Assembly: GCF_003112455.1 (NCBI RefSeq)
Contig: NZ_BDQX01000430.1
Coordinates: 1-63,721 of the forward strand
Length of the DNA: 63,721 nucleotides
Direction of reading: 5' to 3'
Source: Paenibacillus agaridevorans
GTDB taxonomy: Bacteria > Bacillota > Bacilli > Paenibacillales > Paenibacillaceae
Within the stretch, counting starts at the first letter, position 1. Each line of letters begins with the position of its first letter. The position numbers and the translations under genes are program-made. Shown here in pieces: positions 43,171 through 50,683 of the stretch. Under the pieces are notes generated by a model that was not told the DNA's origin, made no database searches, and saw only the letters and a list, made by a program, of their open reading frames with translations.

Positions 43171-44229
43171 ATGACTAAGGAAAAAGTAACCCTGGATAAG
43201 ATCGCCAGTAAACTCGGGATTACTAAGGTTACGGTGTCAAAAGCACTAAAAAACCAGCCCGGCGTCAGTGAGGCTTTAAAGAAACAGATCATAGAACTAT
43301 CCAATCAAATGGGATACGTAACCCGTAAAGAAAAACCGATTCAGACCGTCTATAAGTTGGGACTCATCGTCCCGAAACGTTTTTTTCTGGAGATCGATGA
43401 TTTCTATACAAAGATCTTTTATTACTTAAATCGAGAGTGTGCCCTCTTGCACTATACTTTGAACCTTTACATCCTCGAACCAAAGGAAGAAGATGCCCTA
43501 AATTACCCTTTATCGTTTACTCAAGATCAAAGCGAACTGAGCGGCCTGTTTATTGCGGGTGAAATTAAGAGCGATTATTTGAAATTGCTGTTAAATCTGC
43601 CCATACCAATCGTTGCGATTGACTTTTACAAAAACAACCTGCGATTGGATTATATCGTGTCTGATAATTACCGGATGGGTTATTTCACAACTAATTATTT
43701 GGTTGAAAAAGGTCACCATACTATTGGTTTTGTCGGTAACCCGAACTATACCAGCAGTGTAATGGACCGATACTGCGGATATTTCAGAGCCTTAACACAG
43801 CACGGACTGGAAATTCGCAAAGAATGGCATATCGTCAATAACGATGAATCGGGAAAATATCACTTCGACTTTTCGTTGCCGGACCAGCTCCCCTCGGCAT
43901 TTGTTTGTTATTGCGATATGGCTGCGCATATCTTGTTATCCAAGCTCCAAATCAATGGTGTTCGGGTACCCGAAGATGTTTCGCTTATCAGCTTCGATAA
44001 TACGGAGATCAGTCAAACTATGGTCCCTGCACTTACGACGATGCATATCGATAGATTCGAATTTGCAGAAAAGGCGTTAAAACGAATGCAGTGGAGACTC
44101 CAGCATCCCGATGAAGAGGCACAGTTTGTGTATGTGAACTCAAAGTTAATCGAAAGAGATTCCGTCAAATCATTATCGGATTCGCCCCCATTGATTCCTG
44201 ATACGGATTACGCCATCGGGGAACGTTAG
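43171..44229 (+). CDS. LacI-family regulator of the polysaccharide operon
   Basis: The 352-residue protein has an N-terminal LacI helix-turn-helix (VTLDKIASKLGITKVTVSKALKN, residues 5-28) with the hinge helix after it. A periplasmic-binding-like effector domain covers about 60-335 (e.g. IVSDNYRMGYFTTNYLVEKGHHTIGFVG). It is divergent from the transporter genes and likely represses them until an oligosaccharide binds. The ATG at 43171 has GGAGGAG eight bases upstream. Regulation by LacI is less common than the AraC/two-component control usually found beside LplABC-type importers. Confidence 0.92.
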   Translation: MTKEKVTLDKIASKLGITKVTVSKALKNQPGVSEALKKQIIELSNQMGYVTRKEKPIQTVYKLGLIVPKRFFLEIDDFYTKIFYYLNRECALLHYTLNLYILEPKEEDALNYPLSFTQDQSELSGLFIAGEIKSDYLKLLLNLPIPIVAIDFYKNNLRLDYIVSDNYRMGYFTTNYLVEKGHHTIGFVGNPNYTSSVMDRYCGYFRALTQHGLEIRKEWHIVNNDESGKYHFDFSLPDQLPSAFVCYCDMAAHILLSKLQINGVRVPEDVSLISFDNTEISQTMVPALTTMHIDRFEFAEKALKRMQWRLQHPDEEAQFVYVNSKLIERDSVKSLSDSPPLIPDTDYAIGER

Positions 44230-44240
44230 TTGAATGACAA

Positions 44241-44288
44241 CAGCGACAGCCAAGGACGAGAAATAAAGTCCTTGGCTGTCGCTGGTTC
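44241..44288 (+). terminator. Terminator of lacI
   Basis: A perfect 17-bp stem (CAGCGACAGCCAAGGAC and its complement) closes a 10-base loop. It is followed by a T-rich but interrupted tract (GTTCATTTT). Confidence 0.8.
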
Positions 44289-44464
44289 ATTTTCCAGGCT
44301 CAGTCTAAATTTTTTTCAGTTCTAACCGTACCATCACCTGGGTATGCGAAAAACAGGAAAAAATCAAGGAGCTCATTTCTCTTTATTGAAGGTTATTACA
44401 TCAATATAATTTATATAGGTCTTATCTATATTCACTATCGTCAAGAACGATATGAGGTGTTCGA

Positions 44465-45265
44465 TTGTTGGAGCAAGTATTGCTTGTATCTATGTTTACT
44501 TTTATTATTCATCTTTCGGAGACTCTTACCTATTCTATTCGCTTGGCAGGTGTACGATTAGGGAAATTGGCGGTTGCTTTATCCTTATCGGGGATTATAC
44601 TGCTCATTTCAAGAACAGCTAATATGCTACAGGCTCCACTTACAGGTAACATTATTGATTTATCAAAAAAATTTACCGTAGAATATAATTTAATTGATCA
44701 GTTTCGTATTATTATTGGTGCGGCAACAGTAGGAACTTTTACAGCTTTATTACTGTTTCCATCCGCAGTTTTTCTATCTTCGAGGGTAATCTCTCATTTA
44801 GAAGTTGCAGGATCCATACCTCAAATGGTCCGTTCTTCTGTTTCTTTTCAAAAGATAAATCATGCACGATATCATTTGCGATCCCCAAAGTTATCGATGC
44901 TGTCGCGATTGAGGGTTGGAGGTATTCCCAAAAGGCTAGTGGCTCTTAATTGTCTGGTGACAGCCATTTACACAATCGGTGTGTTAGCTGCACTACTGGC
45001 TTCAACTTTAACGACAGAATACTCGATTACCGCATCACAAGCATCTGGTCTAATAAATGGAATGGCGACCATTTTACTTACCATACTAATTGATCCGCAA
45101 GTTGGTTTAATGACAGATAAAGTCCTTAAAGGAGAAAAACAGGTCGCTACACTTAATAAGGTTTTTGGTTTATTAATGATATCCCGATTATTAGGGACTG
45201 TTTTTGCACAGGTATTACTGGTGCCAGCTGCTTACTGGATAAAATGGATTGTATCTGTTCTTTGA
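44465..45265 (+). CDS. amj: Amj-type alternate lipid II flippase
   Basis: The 266-residue membrane protein has about six hydrophobic helices and matches Amj (YdaH) of B. subtilis, which moves lipid-linked peptidoglycan precursor across the membrane when MurJ is absent or inhibited. The N-terminus (FIIHLSETLTYSIRLAGVRLGKLAVALSLSG) and length fit the family. The start is TTG at 44465 with GAGGTG five bases upstream. In B. subtilis amj is induced by the envelope-stress ECF factor sigma-M. Here another ECF sigma gene follows, beyond a terminator. The region is AT-rich compared with the left half of the window. Confidence 0.9.
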   Translation: MLEQVLLVSMFTFIIHLSETLTYSIRLAGVRLGKLAVALSLSGIILLISRTANMLQAPLTGNIIDLSKKFTVEYNLIDQFRIIIGAATVGTFTALLLFPSAVFLSSRVISHLEVAGSIPQMVRSSVSFQKINHARYHLRSPKLSMLSRLRVGGIPKRLVALNCLVTAIYTIGVLAALLASTLTTEYSITASQASGLINGMATILLTILIDPQVGLMTDKVLKGEKQVATLNKVFGLLMISRLLGTVFAQVLLVPAAYWIKWIVSVL

Positions 45266-45280
45266 ATAGGATTGCATCAC

Positions 45281-45316
45281 AAAGCCCAATCAAGGAAATT
45301 GTTTGGGCTTTTCTTT
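45281..45316 (+). terminator. Terminator of amj
   Basis: AAAGCCCAA and TTGGGCTTT form a stem with a 13-base loop, followed by TTTCTTTAT. Confidence 0.8.
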
Positions 45317-45409
45317 ATGATTACTCTGCTTCTCTGCGTACTGTAAAATAATTAACGATAATGGGATTATTTCGAGTACCCGATCGTGTTATATGCAGGA
45401 GGCGAAAAA

Positions 45410-45913
45410 ATGGAGAACAATTCTTTATTGCGTACGGATAAAGAATTGGCTGAACTATATCAACGGCATGTAGATCGAGTTTACAGGCTATGCTTTATCT
45501 ATTTGAAGAATCCCGTTGATGCAGAAGATGCTGTTCAATCTGTATTTCTAAAGCTGATCAAATATCAAATGGTTTTCAATGACCGCGAGCATGAAAAAGC
45601 GTGGTTGACGGTAACGACCAGAAATTACTGTAAAGACGTTCTTAAAAATTGGTGGAAAACCCGTCGAGTTGCTTTAGACGCTTTACCTGAGATTTCTTCT
45701 TGGGATGGCGATGAGCCGTCGGGAAACGTGCTTGCAAGACTACTTTCACTGCCCGAAAAATACAAAACCGTTTTATATCTGTACTATTTCGAGGAGTACA
45801 CCGTAAAAGAGATCTCTGAGATGTTGGGATACAAAGAAAGCACGATTCAAACGCAACTATTCAGAGGTCGTAGACGCCTCAAAATTGACCTGGGAGGGAA
45901 GCTCCTTGAGTAA
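45410..45913 (+). CDS. ECF sigma factor
   Basis: The 167-residue RNA polymerase sigma factor has a region 2 (about 15-80; YRLCFIYLKNPVDAEDAVQSVFLKL) and a region 4 helix-turn-helix (about 108-155; YTVKEISEMLGYKESTIQTQLFRGRRRLK). AGGAGG precedes the ATG at 45410. Its end overlaps the next gene, whose product is the probable cognate anti-sigma or effector. No clear autoregulated ECF promoter was recognised upstream. Confidence 0.92.
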   Translation: MENNSLLRTDKELAELYQRHVDRVYRLCFIYLKNPVDAEDAVQSVFLKLIKYQMVFNDREHEKAWLTVTTRNYCKDVLKNWWKTRRVALDALPEISSWDGDEPSGNVLARLLSLPEKYKTVLYLYYFEEYTVKEISEMLGYKESTIQTQLFRGRRRLKIDLGGKLLE

Positions 45914-46934
45914 CAATAATATTAATCGGCTTTTCGAAGCTCTTACGCCAAATACCGAAAAAAAAGAAGAGATGTTTCATAACCTTTTAGTGCAAAGCAG
46001 GGATGGAAATAAAAAAAACAGGGGATTTATTCTTTCGAAACGTTTAAGACCCGCTTTATTGGTTGCTGTATTGATGGTTTGTTTAGCCACAACCGCTTTT
46101 GCAGCGGCATATATGAAATTAGATGATGTGTTTATGAAATTTCTTAATCCGGTAAACCAAGAGCAAGCAGAATATTTGTCAAATGGCGCTTATGAGGTTG
46201 ATAAACAGGTAAAAAATAAGAACGGGACGATTAATATTAAACAAGTGATTGGCGATAGTAATCTGACCTATATCTTAATGGACTTTACTGCACCTGAAGG
46301 TACGGTATTAGACGCGGCACGGTACCGCTTTTTAAATTACGACATTACAACAAATCAGGACTATAAGAGCGTAGGCTTTAAAGTGCTTGACGATGGCAAC
46401 CGCAGTGACAATAAAATTAGTTTGGCTATGAGCATCCTAACGAAAAACTCCATAGCTGGTCAAAACGTTCATTTCCAACTCAAAGATCTACAAGCGGCAG
46501 GTCCGTTTCCTGGCATTTTTACAACGGTCATACCAGACGTTTGGGAAACAGATTTTAAGCTGGATTTCAAGGAGTACTCTACTCCTTATGAAGTCAACAA
46601 AAACATTGCCATGTTTGGTTATGGAGCGGTACTAAAAACAATCTCCGTCTCACCGATTTCGATTTCATTAAAGATTGAGAGCAGTTCAATGAATGAGATT
46701 AACGAAGCTGCTGGTTCATTAAAGGAAATTGGCGTTAACCAACACTTGGATAACTACCCGATTACGATAAAGTACCAGGACGGTACGTTGGAAACGACAA
46801 ACCTGTTTAACGGATTGCATTTGACGGAGAATGGCACTCAGTTATTTACGGTTAAAACATTCGAAAATGTGATCAATGACAAGGAAATCGTATCCATCGT
46901 CTTTTTTGATAAGGAAATACAGTTTAAAAGATAA
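45906..46934 (+). CDS. DUF4179 protein, probable anti-sigma partner
   Basis: The 342-residue protein starts with TTG at 45906, with GGGAGGG seven bases upstream, and overlaps the sigma gene by 8 bases. A short cytoplasmic N-terminal part (about 1-45) is followed by one transmembrane helix (about 47-68; PALLVAVLMVCLATTAFAA) and an external DUF4179-type beta domain. This layout is common for proteins encoded directly after ECF sigma genes in Paenibacillaceae and suggests membrane sequestration of the sigma factor. There is no zinc-binding HxxxCxxC anti-sigma motif, so direct binding is inferred. Confidence 0.8.
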   Translation: MSNNNINRLFEALTPNTEKKEEMFHNLLVQSRDGNKKNRGFILSKRLRPALLVAVLMVCLATTAFAAAYMKLDDVFMKFLNPVNQEQAEYLSNGAYEVDKQVKNKNGTINIKQVIGDSNLTYILMDFTAPEGTVLDAARYRFLNYDITTNQDYKSVGFKVLDDGNRSDNKISLAMSILTKNSIAGQNVHFQLKDLQAAGPFPGIFTTVIPDVWETDFKLDFKEYSTPYEVNKNIAMFGYGAVLKTISVSPISISLKIESSSMNEINEAAGSLKEIGVNQHLDNYPITIKYQDGTLETTNLFNGLHLTENGTQLFTVKTFENVINDKEIVSIVFFDKEIQFKR

Positions 46935-47042
46935 ATTACATCGATTAGAGTCTTCTTAACTGTTACAGTAATCTTAAAAAGATGAAATAAAGGGGGGTTC
47001 CATGAATACCGGCTTTCGGATTGATAATATTAGACAAAAGTC

Positions 47043-47216
47043 ATGATAGCCGAAGCTGAAAGGCTCGGAAAAGAACTAGGTTGTATATTGGCTCATACTT
47101 GCACATTTTCGTATCAATCGCCGGATTTTTATAAACGTAGAGGCTACGAAGTTTTTGCGGTCAATGATGAATATCCAGAAAATATTAAACAATTTTTCTT
47201 AAAAAAGAAATTGTAA
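47043..47216 (+). pseudogene. C-terminal remnant of a GNAT acetyltransferase
   Basis: A 57-codon frame encodes the typical end of a GNAT N-acetyltransferase (MIAEAERLGKELGC, then SYQSPDFYKRRGYEVF). The acetyl-CoA-binding core is missing. A ribosome site (GGGGGG) and an ATG with 14 codons ending in TGA lie just upstream (47002-47046) in another frame. The original gene has therefore lost most of its middle. Not expected to be functional. Confidence 0.75.
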
Positions 47217-47233
47217 TCGTCATTTCATGATCC

Positions 47234-47270
47234 AGGAGCAGTTTGCCGGAGCGGCAGCTGCTCTTTATTT
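47234..47270 (+). terminator. Terminator after the GNAT remnant
   Basis: GAGCAG/CTGCTC with an inner GCCG/CGGC stem is followed by TTTATTT. It is the original terminator of the degraded acetyltransferase gene. Confidence 0.7.
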
Positions 47271-47313
47271 CATTAAGCTAAAGGACCCAGAGGATCCGTA
47301 TTGCGACAGAGAG

Positions 47314-47342
47314 GAAAAAAACCGCCTCTCTCATAAGGCGGT
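47314..47342 (-). terminator. Terminator after the UvrA-like remnant
   Basis: A perfect ACCGCCT/AGGCGGT stem is followed on the minus strand by TTTTTTTCC. It lies 97 bp after the stop of the UvrA-like frame. Confidence 0.8.
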
Positions 47343-47438
47343 CAATTGAACTATCGTTTTTCGTTAGCGTAACTAGGCACCTTCAAAAATTTGTCTTCAA
47401 GGGGCTATCGAAGACGCGAACGATCATCGCTAGGCGAC

Positions 47439-48239
47439 TTAGGAAGTGACGGTCTGAACTATTTCTTGTGCGGTGGTTGGATTGAGCGTCCTGATTCCAA
47501 TTTTGTTCAAGTAAATAAGCATTGGTTCAAGTTGGCTTATTATAGGGCTTACAATGTCGTGCTCGTTCGCGTCTATCAACTGCGACAGACCCAGGATAAA
47601 GGAACGCATTTCCGGTATCGGCAGCTTTTCAACCTCTGACAGCCTATGACCAGCGAGACGGATATCAGTGACGGTGTTGCTCATGCCTGTTCCTTGGCAC
47701 GCCGGACAATCCGATCTTTTGGAGAAGTAAGAAATCATCCTCAGATTGCCTTTACTCGTCGTGCGCGCATCGATCATGTATTGAAGATCGTGTACGCAGC
47801 CGCGGTAATAGTCCGTATGCGGTTTCTTGTTATGGACAAACGAAACGGGTTCTTTGTCGTACCCATATAGAAGGATGGGGATAAACCCCGGATCTTGCTC
47901 GTCCAGTGGTTTCAGATAATCGATTCCAAGCATTGCTGCCAACTGCCTGATCCTTGGAACTGGCGCGCAATCCGTTCCAGCCCACAAGAGGACGGCGCCA
48001 TTCTTGAGTGACAGCTCGGGAGCGATCATGCGACTGGGGTCGATCTCGGCTGATCCAACGTTTCCTCCACACTCGGAGCAACGACCATAAGAGCATGCAC
48101 TCATTGTCTCCGCAATTTTTCCGTATAATGCACCTAGATACTCCGATACGGCCAACAAGATACCAACGAGGGTGCCCGGTCGTTTGGAGTTGAATGGTTT
48201 ATCTGGAATCTGTGTGCGATACATAGGCTCACGCTCCAT
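47439..48239 (-). pseudogene. UvrA-like protein fragment lacking both ATPase signatures
   Basis: The 266-residue frame aligns by eye with the middle of the first half of UvrA-family proteins. It begins where UvrA has 'NPRSTVGTVTEIYDYLRLLYAR' (here KRPGTLVGILLAVSEYLGALYGK) and retains zinc-type cysteines (CSYGRCSECGG, CPACQGTGMSN). It ends where the ABC signature LSGGEAQR should follow (here TTAQEIVQTVTS and stop). The Walker A part upstream and everything downstream are absent. No good ribosome site precedes the ATG. The most likely reading is a decayed UvrA paralogue. A short stand-alone zinc protein is possible because the frame is intact over 800 bases. Confidence 0.6.
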
Positions 48240-48519
48240 TAATTATTCCGATGTTAAGTTCTGATTCCACACCGACGTCCATTTTCCCTTTTTTATCATG
48301 AACAAAAGAGAGCTGATGCTGCCCTTTAGCTTAATGAATCTTTTTATCGAGAGTCATGGTGTTTGTTGCGCAGTTCGACGATAATGTGACCACACTTATT
48401 TTGATTTGTACTGGCAGCTCTCAATAGTTAAACGACTTATTCGAAATCTTGCTTTTCCAATAGAATGTACGCGCGCGCTTCGTCCTCGGCGGTTATACTT
48501 ATAGCAGAGGTGATGGCAA

Positions 48520-49122
48520 ATGAACAGAGACGAAATCACTCCCCGCAAAAAGGGAGATCGCCCTTCGGAGGCGGAATGGGGAGCCATCGTCTGCAACGAT
48601 GGCGCAAGCGACGGAGCGTTCTGGTACGCGGTACGGACGACGGGCATCTTCTGCCGCCCCTCCTGCAAATCCAAGCCGCCCATTCGGGAAAACGTCTCCG
48701 TTTTCCGTTCGCCGGATGCCGCCCGAAGCGCAGGGTACAGACCGTGCAAACGATGCAAGCCAACAGGCGTGCGTCTCCCCGACGAGGAATGGATATTGAC
48801 GATAACGGACTATATCCGTGAGCGGTACATGGAGCCATTAACGCTGGAGAAGCTGGCCGAGATCGGCCATGGCAGTCCGTATCACCTGCACCGGATTTTC
48901 AAGCGAGTGACGGGCGTTACGCCTGTCTCTTACATTCAGGAGTTCCGCATACGGCAGGCAAAGAAAATGCTTGCGGAGAGCGGCGTTTCCGTAGCCGAGA
49001 TCGGCGCGCGGGTCGGCTTGCCGAACGCCCCTTATTTTATTACGTTGTTCAAGAAGATTACAGGCTGCACGCCCGCCCAATATCGGCTATTACAACGCAA
49101 GGAGGATGCTAATCATGAATAA
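48520..49122 (+). CDS. adaA: AdaA: methyl-phosphotriester repair and transcriptional activator
   Basis: AdaA takes a methyl group from DNA phosphotriesters onto a zinc-bound cysteine and then activates the adaptive response. The 200-residue protein has the zinc/methyl-acceptor domain with C45, C49, C76 and C79 (C45 corresponding to E. coli Ada Cys38; TGIFCRPSC). An AraC-type double helix-turn-helix (about 95-195) ends in GLPNAPYFITLFKKITGCTPAQYR. AGAGGTGATGG precedes the ATG. It overlaps adaB by 8 bases, so repair genes form an autoactivated operon. The 280 bases upstream (48240-48519) hold no gene; the Ada-dependent promoter should be there. Confidence 0.95.
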   Translation: MNRDEITPRKKGDRPSEAEWGAIVCNDGASDGAFWYAVRTTGIFCRPSCKSKPPIRENVSVFRSPDAARSAGYRPCKRCKPTGVRLPDEEWILTITDYIRERYMEPLTLEKLAEIGHGSPYHLHRIFKRVTGVTPVSYIQEFRIRQAKKMLAESGVSVAEIGARVGLPNAPYFITLFKKITGCTPAQYRLLQRKEDANHE

Positions 49123-49681
49123 GCAAGCCGGAGGAAGCCGTCTCTATTGGTCTCTCATTGCATTCGGAGACAGCCATATGCATATCGCGGAGACCGAGCG
49201 GGGTCTCTGTTACGCAGGGGCTTTGGGCGAACCGTTCGACGAAATGGCGGAGCGGTGTACGCGTCGATTCGGCCGCATAGAATGGATTCGGGATGACGAG
49301 CGGATGAAGCGCTATGGCAGCGAGCTTGCGGAATACGCGGGCGGGAATAAATCGCTGTTCGAAGGGAGGCTGGACCTGTGCGGCACTCCGTTCCAGCTTC
49401 GGGTATGGAAGGCGCTTCTGGACATCCCCTTTGGCGAGACCCGAAGCTACGCCGATATCGCGAAAGCGATCGACAGCCCTTCCGCCGTTCGTGCGGCAGG
49501 CACCGCGATCGGTGCCAATCCGGTACTCGTCTTCGTGCCCTGCCATCGCGTCATTGGCAAAAACGGGTCGCTTGCGGGCTATCGCGGCGGATTGCCGATG
49601 AAAAAGCTGCTGCTGGAGCTGGAAGACAGGGCAGCCCATTCCAATACAGGAGTTCATCTTGCGATGGGCTCATCCCGATGA
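49115..49681 (+). CDS. adaB: AdaB: O6-methylguanine-DNA methyltransferase
   Basis: This suicide enzyme transfers the methyl group of O6-methylguanine to a cysteine. The 188-residue protein has the active-site motif PCHRV (Cys143), the upstream helix-turn-helix with the arginine finger (SPSAVRAAGTAIGANP), and the RVWKALLDIPFGETRSY segment of the family. The ATG at 49115 has AAGGAGG nine bases before it, inside the end of adaA. It overlaps the radical SAM gene by 4 bases (ATGA). Confidence 0.96.
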   Translation: MNKQAGGSRLYWSLIAFGDSHMHIAETERGLCYAGALGEPFDEMAERCTRRFGRIEWIRDDERMKRYGSELAEYAGGNKSLFEGRLDLCGTPFQLRVWKALLDIPFGETRSYADIAKAIDSPSAVRAAGTAIGANPVLVFVPCHRVIGKNGSLAGYRGGLPMKKLLLELEDRAAHSNTGVHLAMGSSR

Positions 49682-50493
49682 CGAGAATTGTCCGCAAGGA
49701 ACCCAAGACGCTGCTGAACAAAGGAACGGGATTTCTGGAGGGCTACAGCCACTCCTTGAATCCCTATTCCGGCTGTTCGTTCGCCTGCTCCTACTGTTAT
49801 GTACGCGGCATGCCCGTCTCTTTGTTCCGGGGGGAGGAGTGGGGCTCGTGGGTGGATGTCAAGCAAGGCGCGGCAGATGTGCTTCGCAAGGAGCTCTCGA
49901 GGGCCAAAACCAAAGGACCTGTTACGATTTTTATGTCGTCAAGCACGGATCCTTACCAGCCGGCGGAAGCGAAGGAACTCGTTACGCGTTCGCTGCTGGA
50001 GGTAATGACTCAGCTTCCTCCCGACTTCCTGCTGGTGCAGACCCGAAGCCCGCTCGTAACGCGCGATATCGATCTGCTGCTTAAGCTTGGCGAACGCGTT
50101 CGGGTCAGCATGACGATAGAGACGGATCGCGAAGACATTCGCAGGGCGTTTACTCCTTCCGCTCCTCCGATCGCTGCCAGGCTGCGGGCGCTGCGCGAGT
50201 TAGCCGAAGCAGGTGTTCCCACGCAGGCGGCCATAGCTCCCTTGTTGCCGAGCAGCGAAGGATTCGCCGAGACTTTGCGCGCGATCGTGGACCGTGTATG
50301 CGTCGACGATTATTTTATGGGCGATGGCAGCGGCGGCAAACGAACGAAGCGGCTCGGCATCGATAAGCTGTACGATGAGCTTCAATTGCAGGAATGGTAT
50401 TCGCCTTCCGCCTATCATTCCTTGCTGGAGCGATTGCGGCGAGCATTTCCGCCGGATGCCGTCCTTGTAAGCCAGGCCGGCTTTCTCCCCTAA
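49678..50493 (+). CDS. SPL-family radical SAM protein
   Basis: The 271-residue protein has the radical SAM cluster motif CxxxCxxC (C33, C37, C40; CSFACSYC). Conserved segments of the SPL/Rv2578c-like family follow (LNPYSGC, MSSSTDPYQPAE, VSMTIETD). It is shorter than the spore photoproduct lyase SplB and lacks an obvious counterpart of its extra C-terminal cysteine context. A DNA-photoproduct role is therefore only suggested by family and by the tight operon with adaA and adaB. The ATG overlaps the adaB stop (ATGA). Confidence 0.85.
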   Translation: MTRIVRKEPKTLLNKGTGFLEGYSHSLNPYSGCSFACSYCYVRGMPVSLFRGEEWGSWVDVKQGAADVLRKELSRAKTKGPVTIFMSSSTDPYQPAEAKELVTRSLLEVMTQLPPDFLLVQTRSPLVTRDIDLLLKLGERVRVSMTIETDREDIRRAFTPSAPPIAARLRALRELAEAGVPTQAAIAPLLPSSEGFAETLRAIVDRVCVDDYFMGDGSGGKRTKRLGIDKLYDELQLQEWYSPSAYHSLLERLRRAFPPDAVLVSQAGFLP

Positions 50494-50566
50494 TTCGCCC
50501 GCCGCGGCGAATCGGGGAACGGGCTGACAGATGTTTAATATGTTCAGTATGTTCTATAGTTTCTTA

Positions 50567-50580
50567 AGCAAACGCTTACA
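50567..50580 (-). promoter_or_regulatory. Catabolite-responsive element (cre) at the xylanase promoter
   Basis: On the minus strand TGTAAGCGTTTGCT fits the CcpA consensus TGWAARCGYTWNCW at every position. It lies about 10-24 bases upstream of a TATAAT box (50591-50596), covering the -35 region, so CcpA binding would repress the xylanase when preferred sugars are present. Confidence 0.75.
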
Positions 50581-50590
50581 ACCCCCGCGA

Positions 50591-50596
50591 TATAAT
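50591..50596 (+). promoter_or_regulatory. -10 box of the xylanase gene
   Basis: A perfect TATAAT lies 88 bases upstream of the start codon. The -35 is poor (GCAAAC at 17 bases), which suggests an activator or weak constitutive initiation. Confidence 0.55.
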
Positions 50597-50683
50597 GAAA
50601 GTCGGGAAGCTTGGCAGGGTCTGCCTTGCCTTGCGGCATTTCGCCGAAGCTTCTACCACAATGCGCAAGGGGGAAAACAAGCA

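Noticed and set aside
47041..47440. Frame ending SPLEDKFLKVPSYANEKR on the minus strand (about 47344-47400) as the end of another gene
   Set aside because: Only about 20 codons are open and there is no start or family match. It may be a scrap of another lost gene, but support is too thin.
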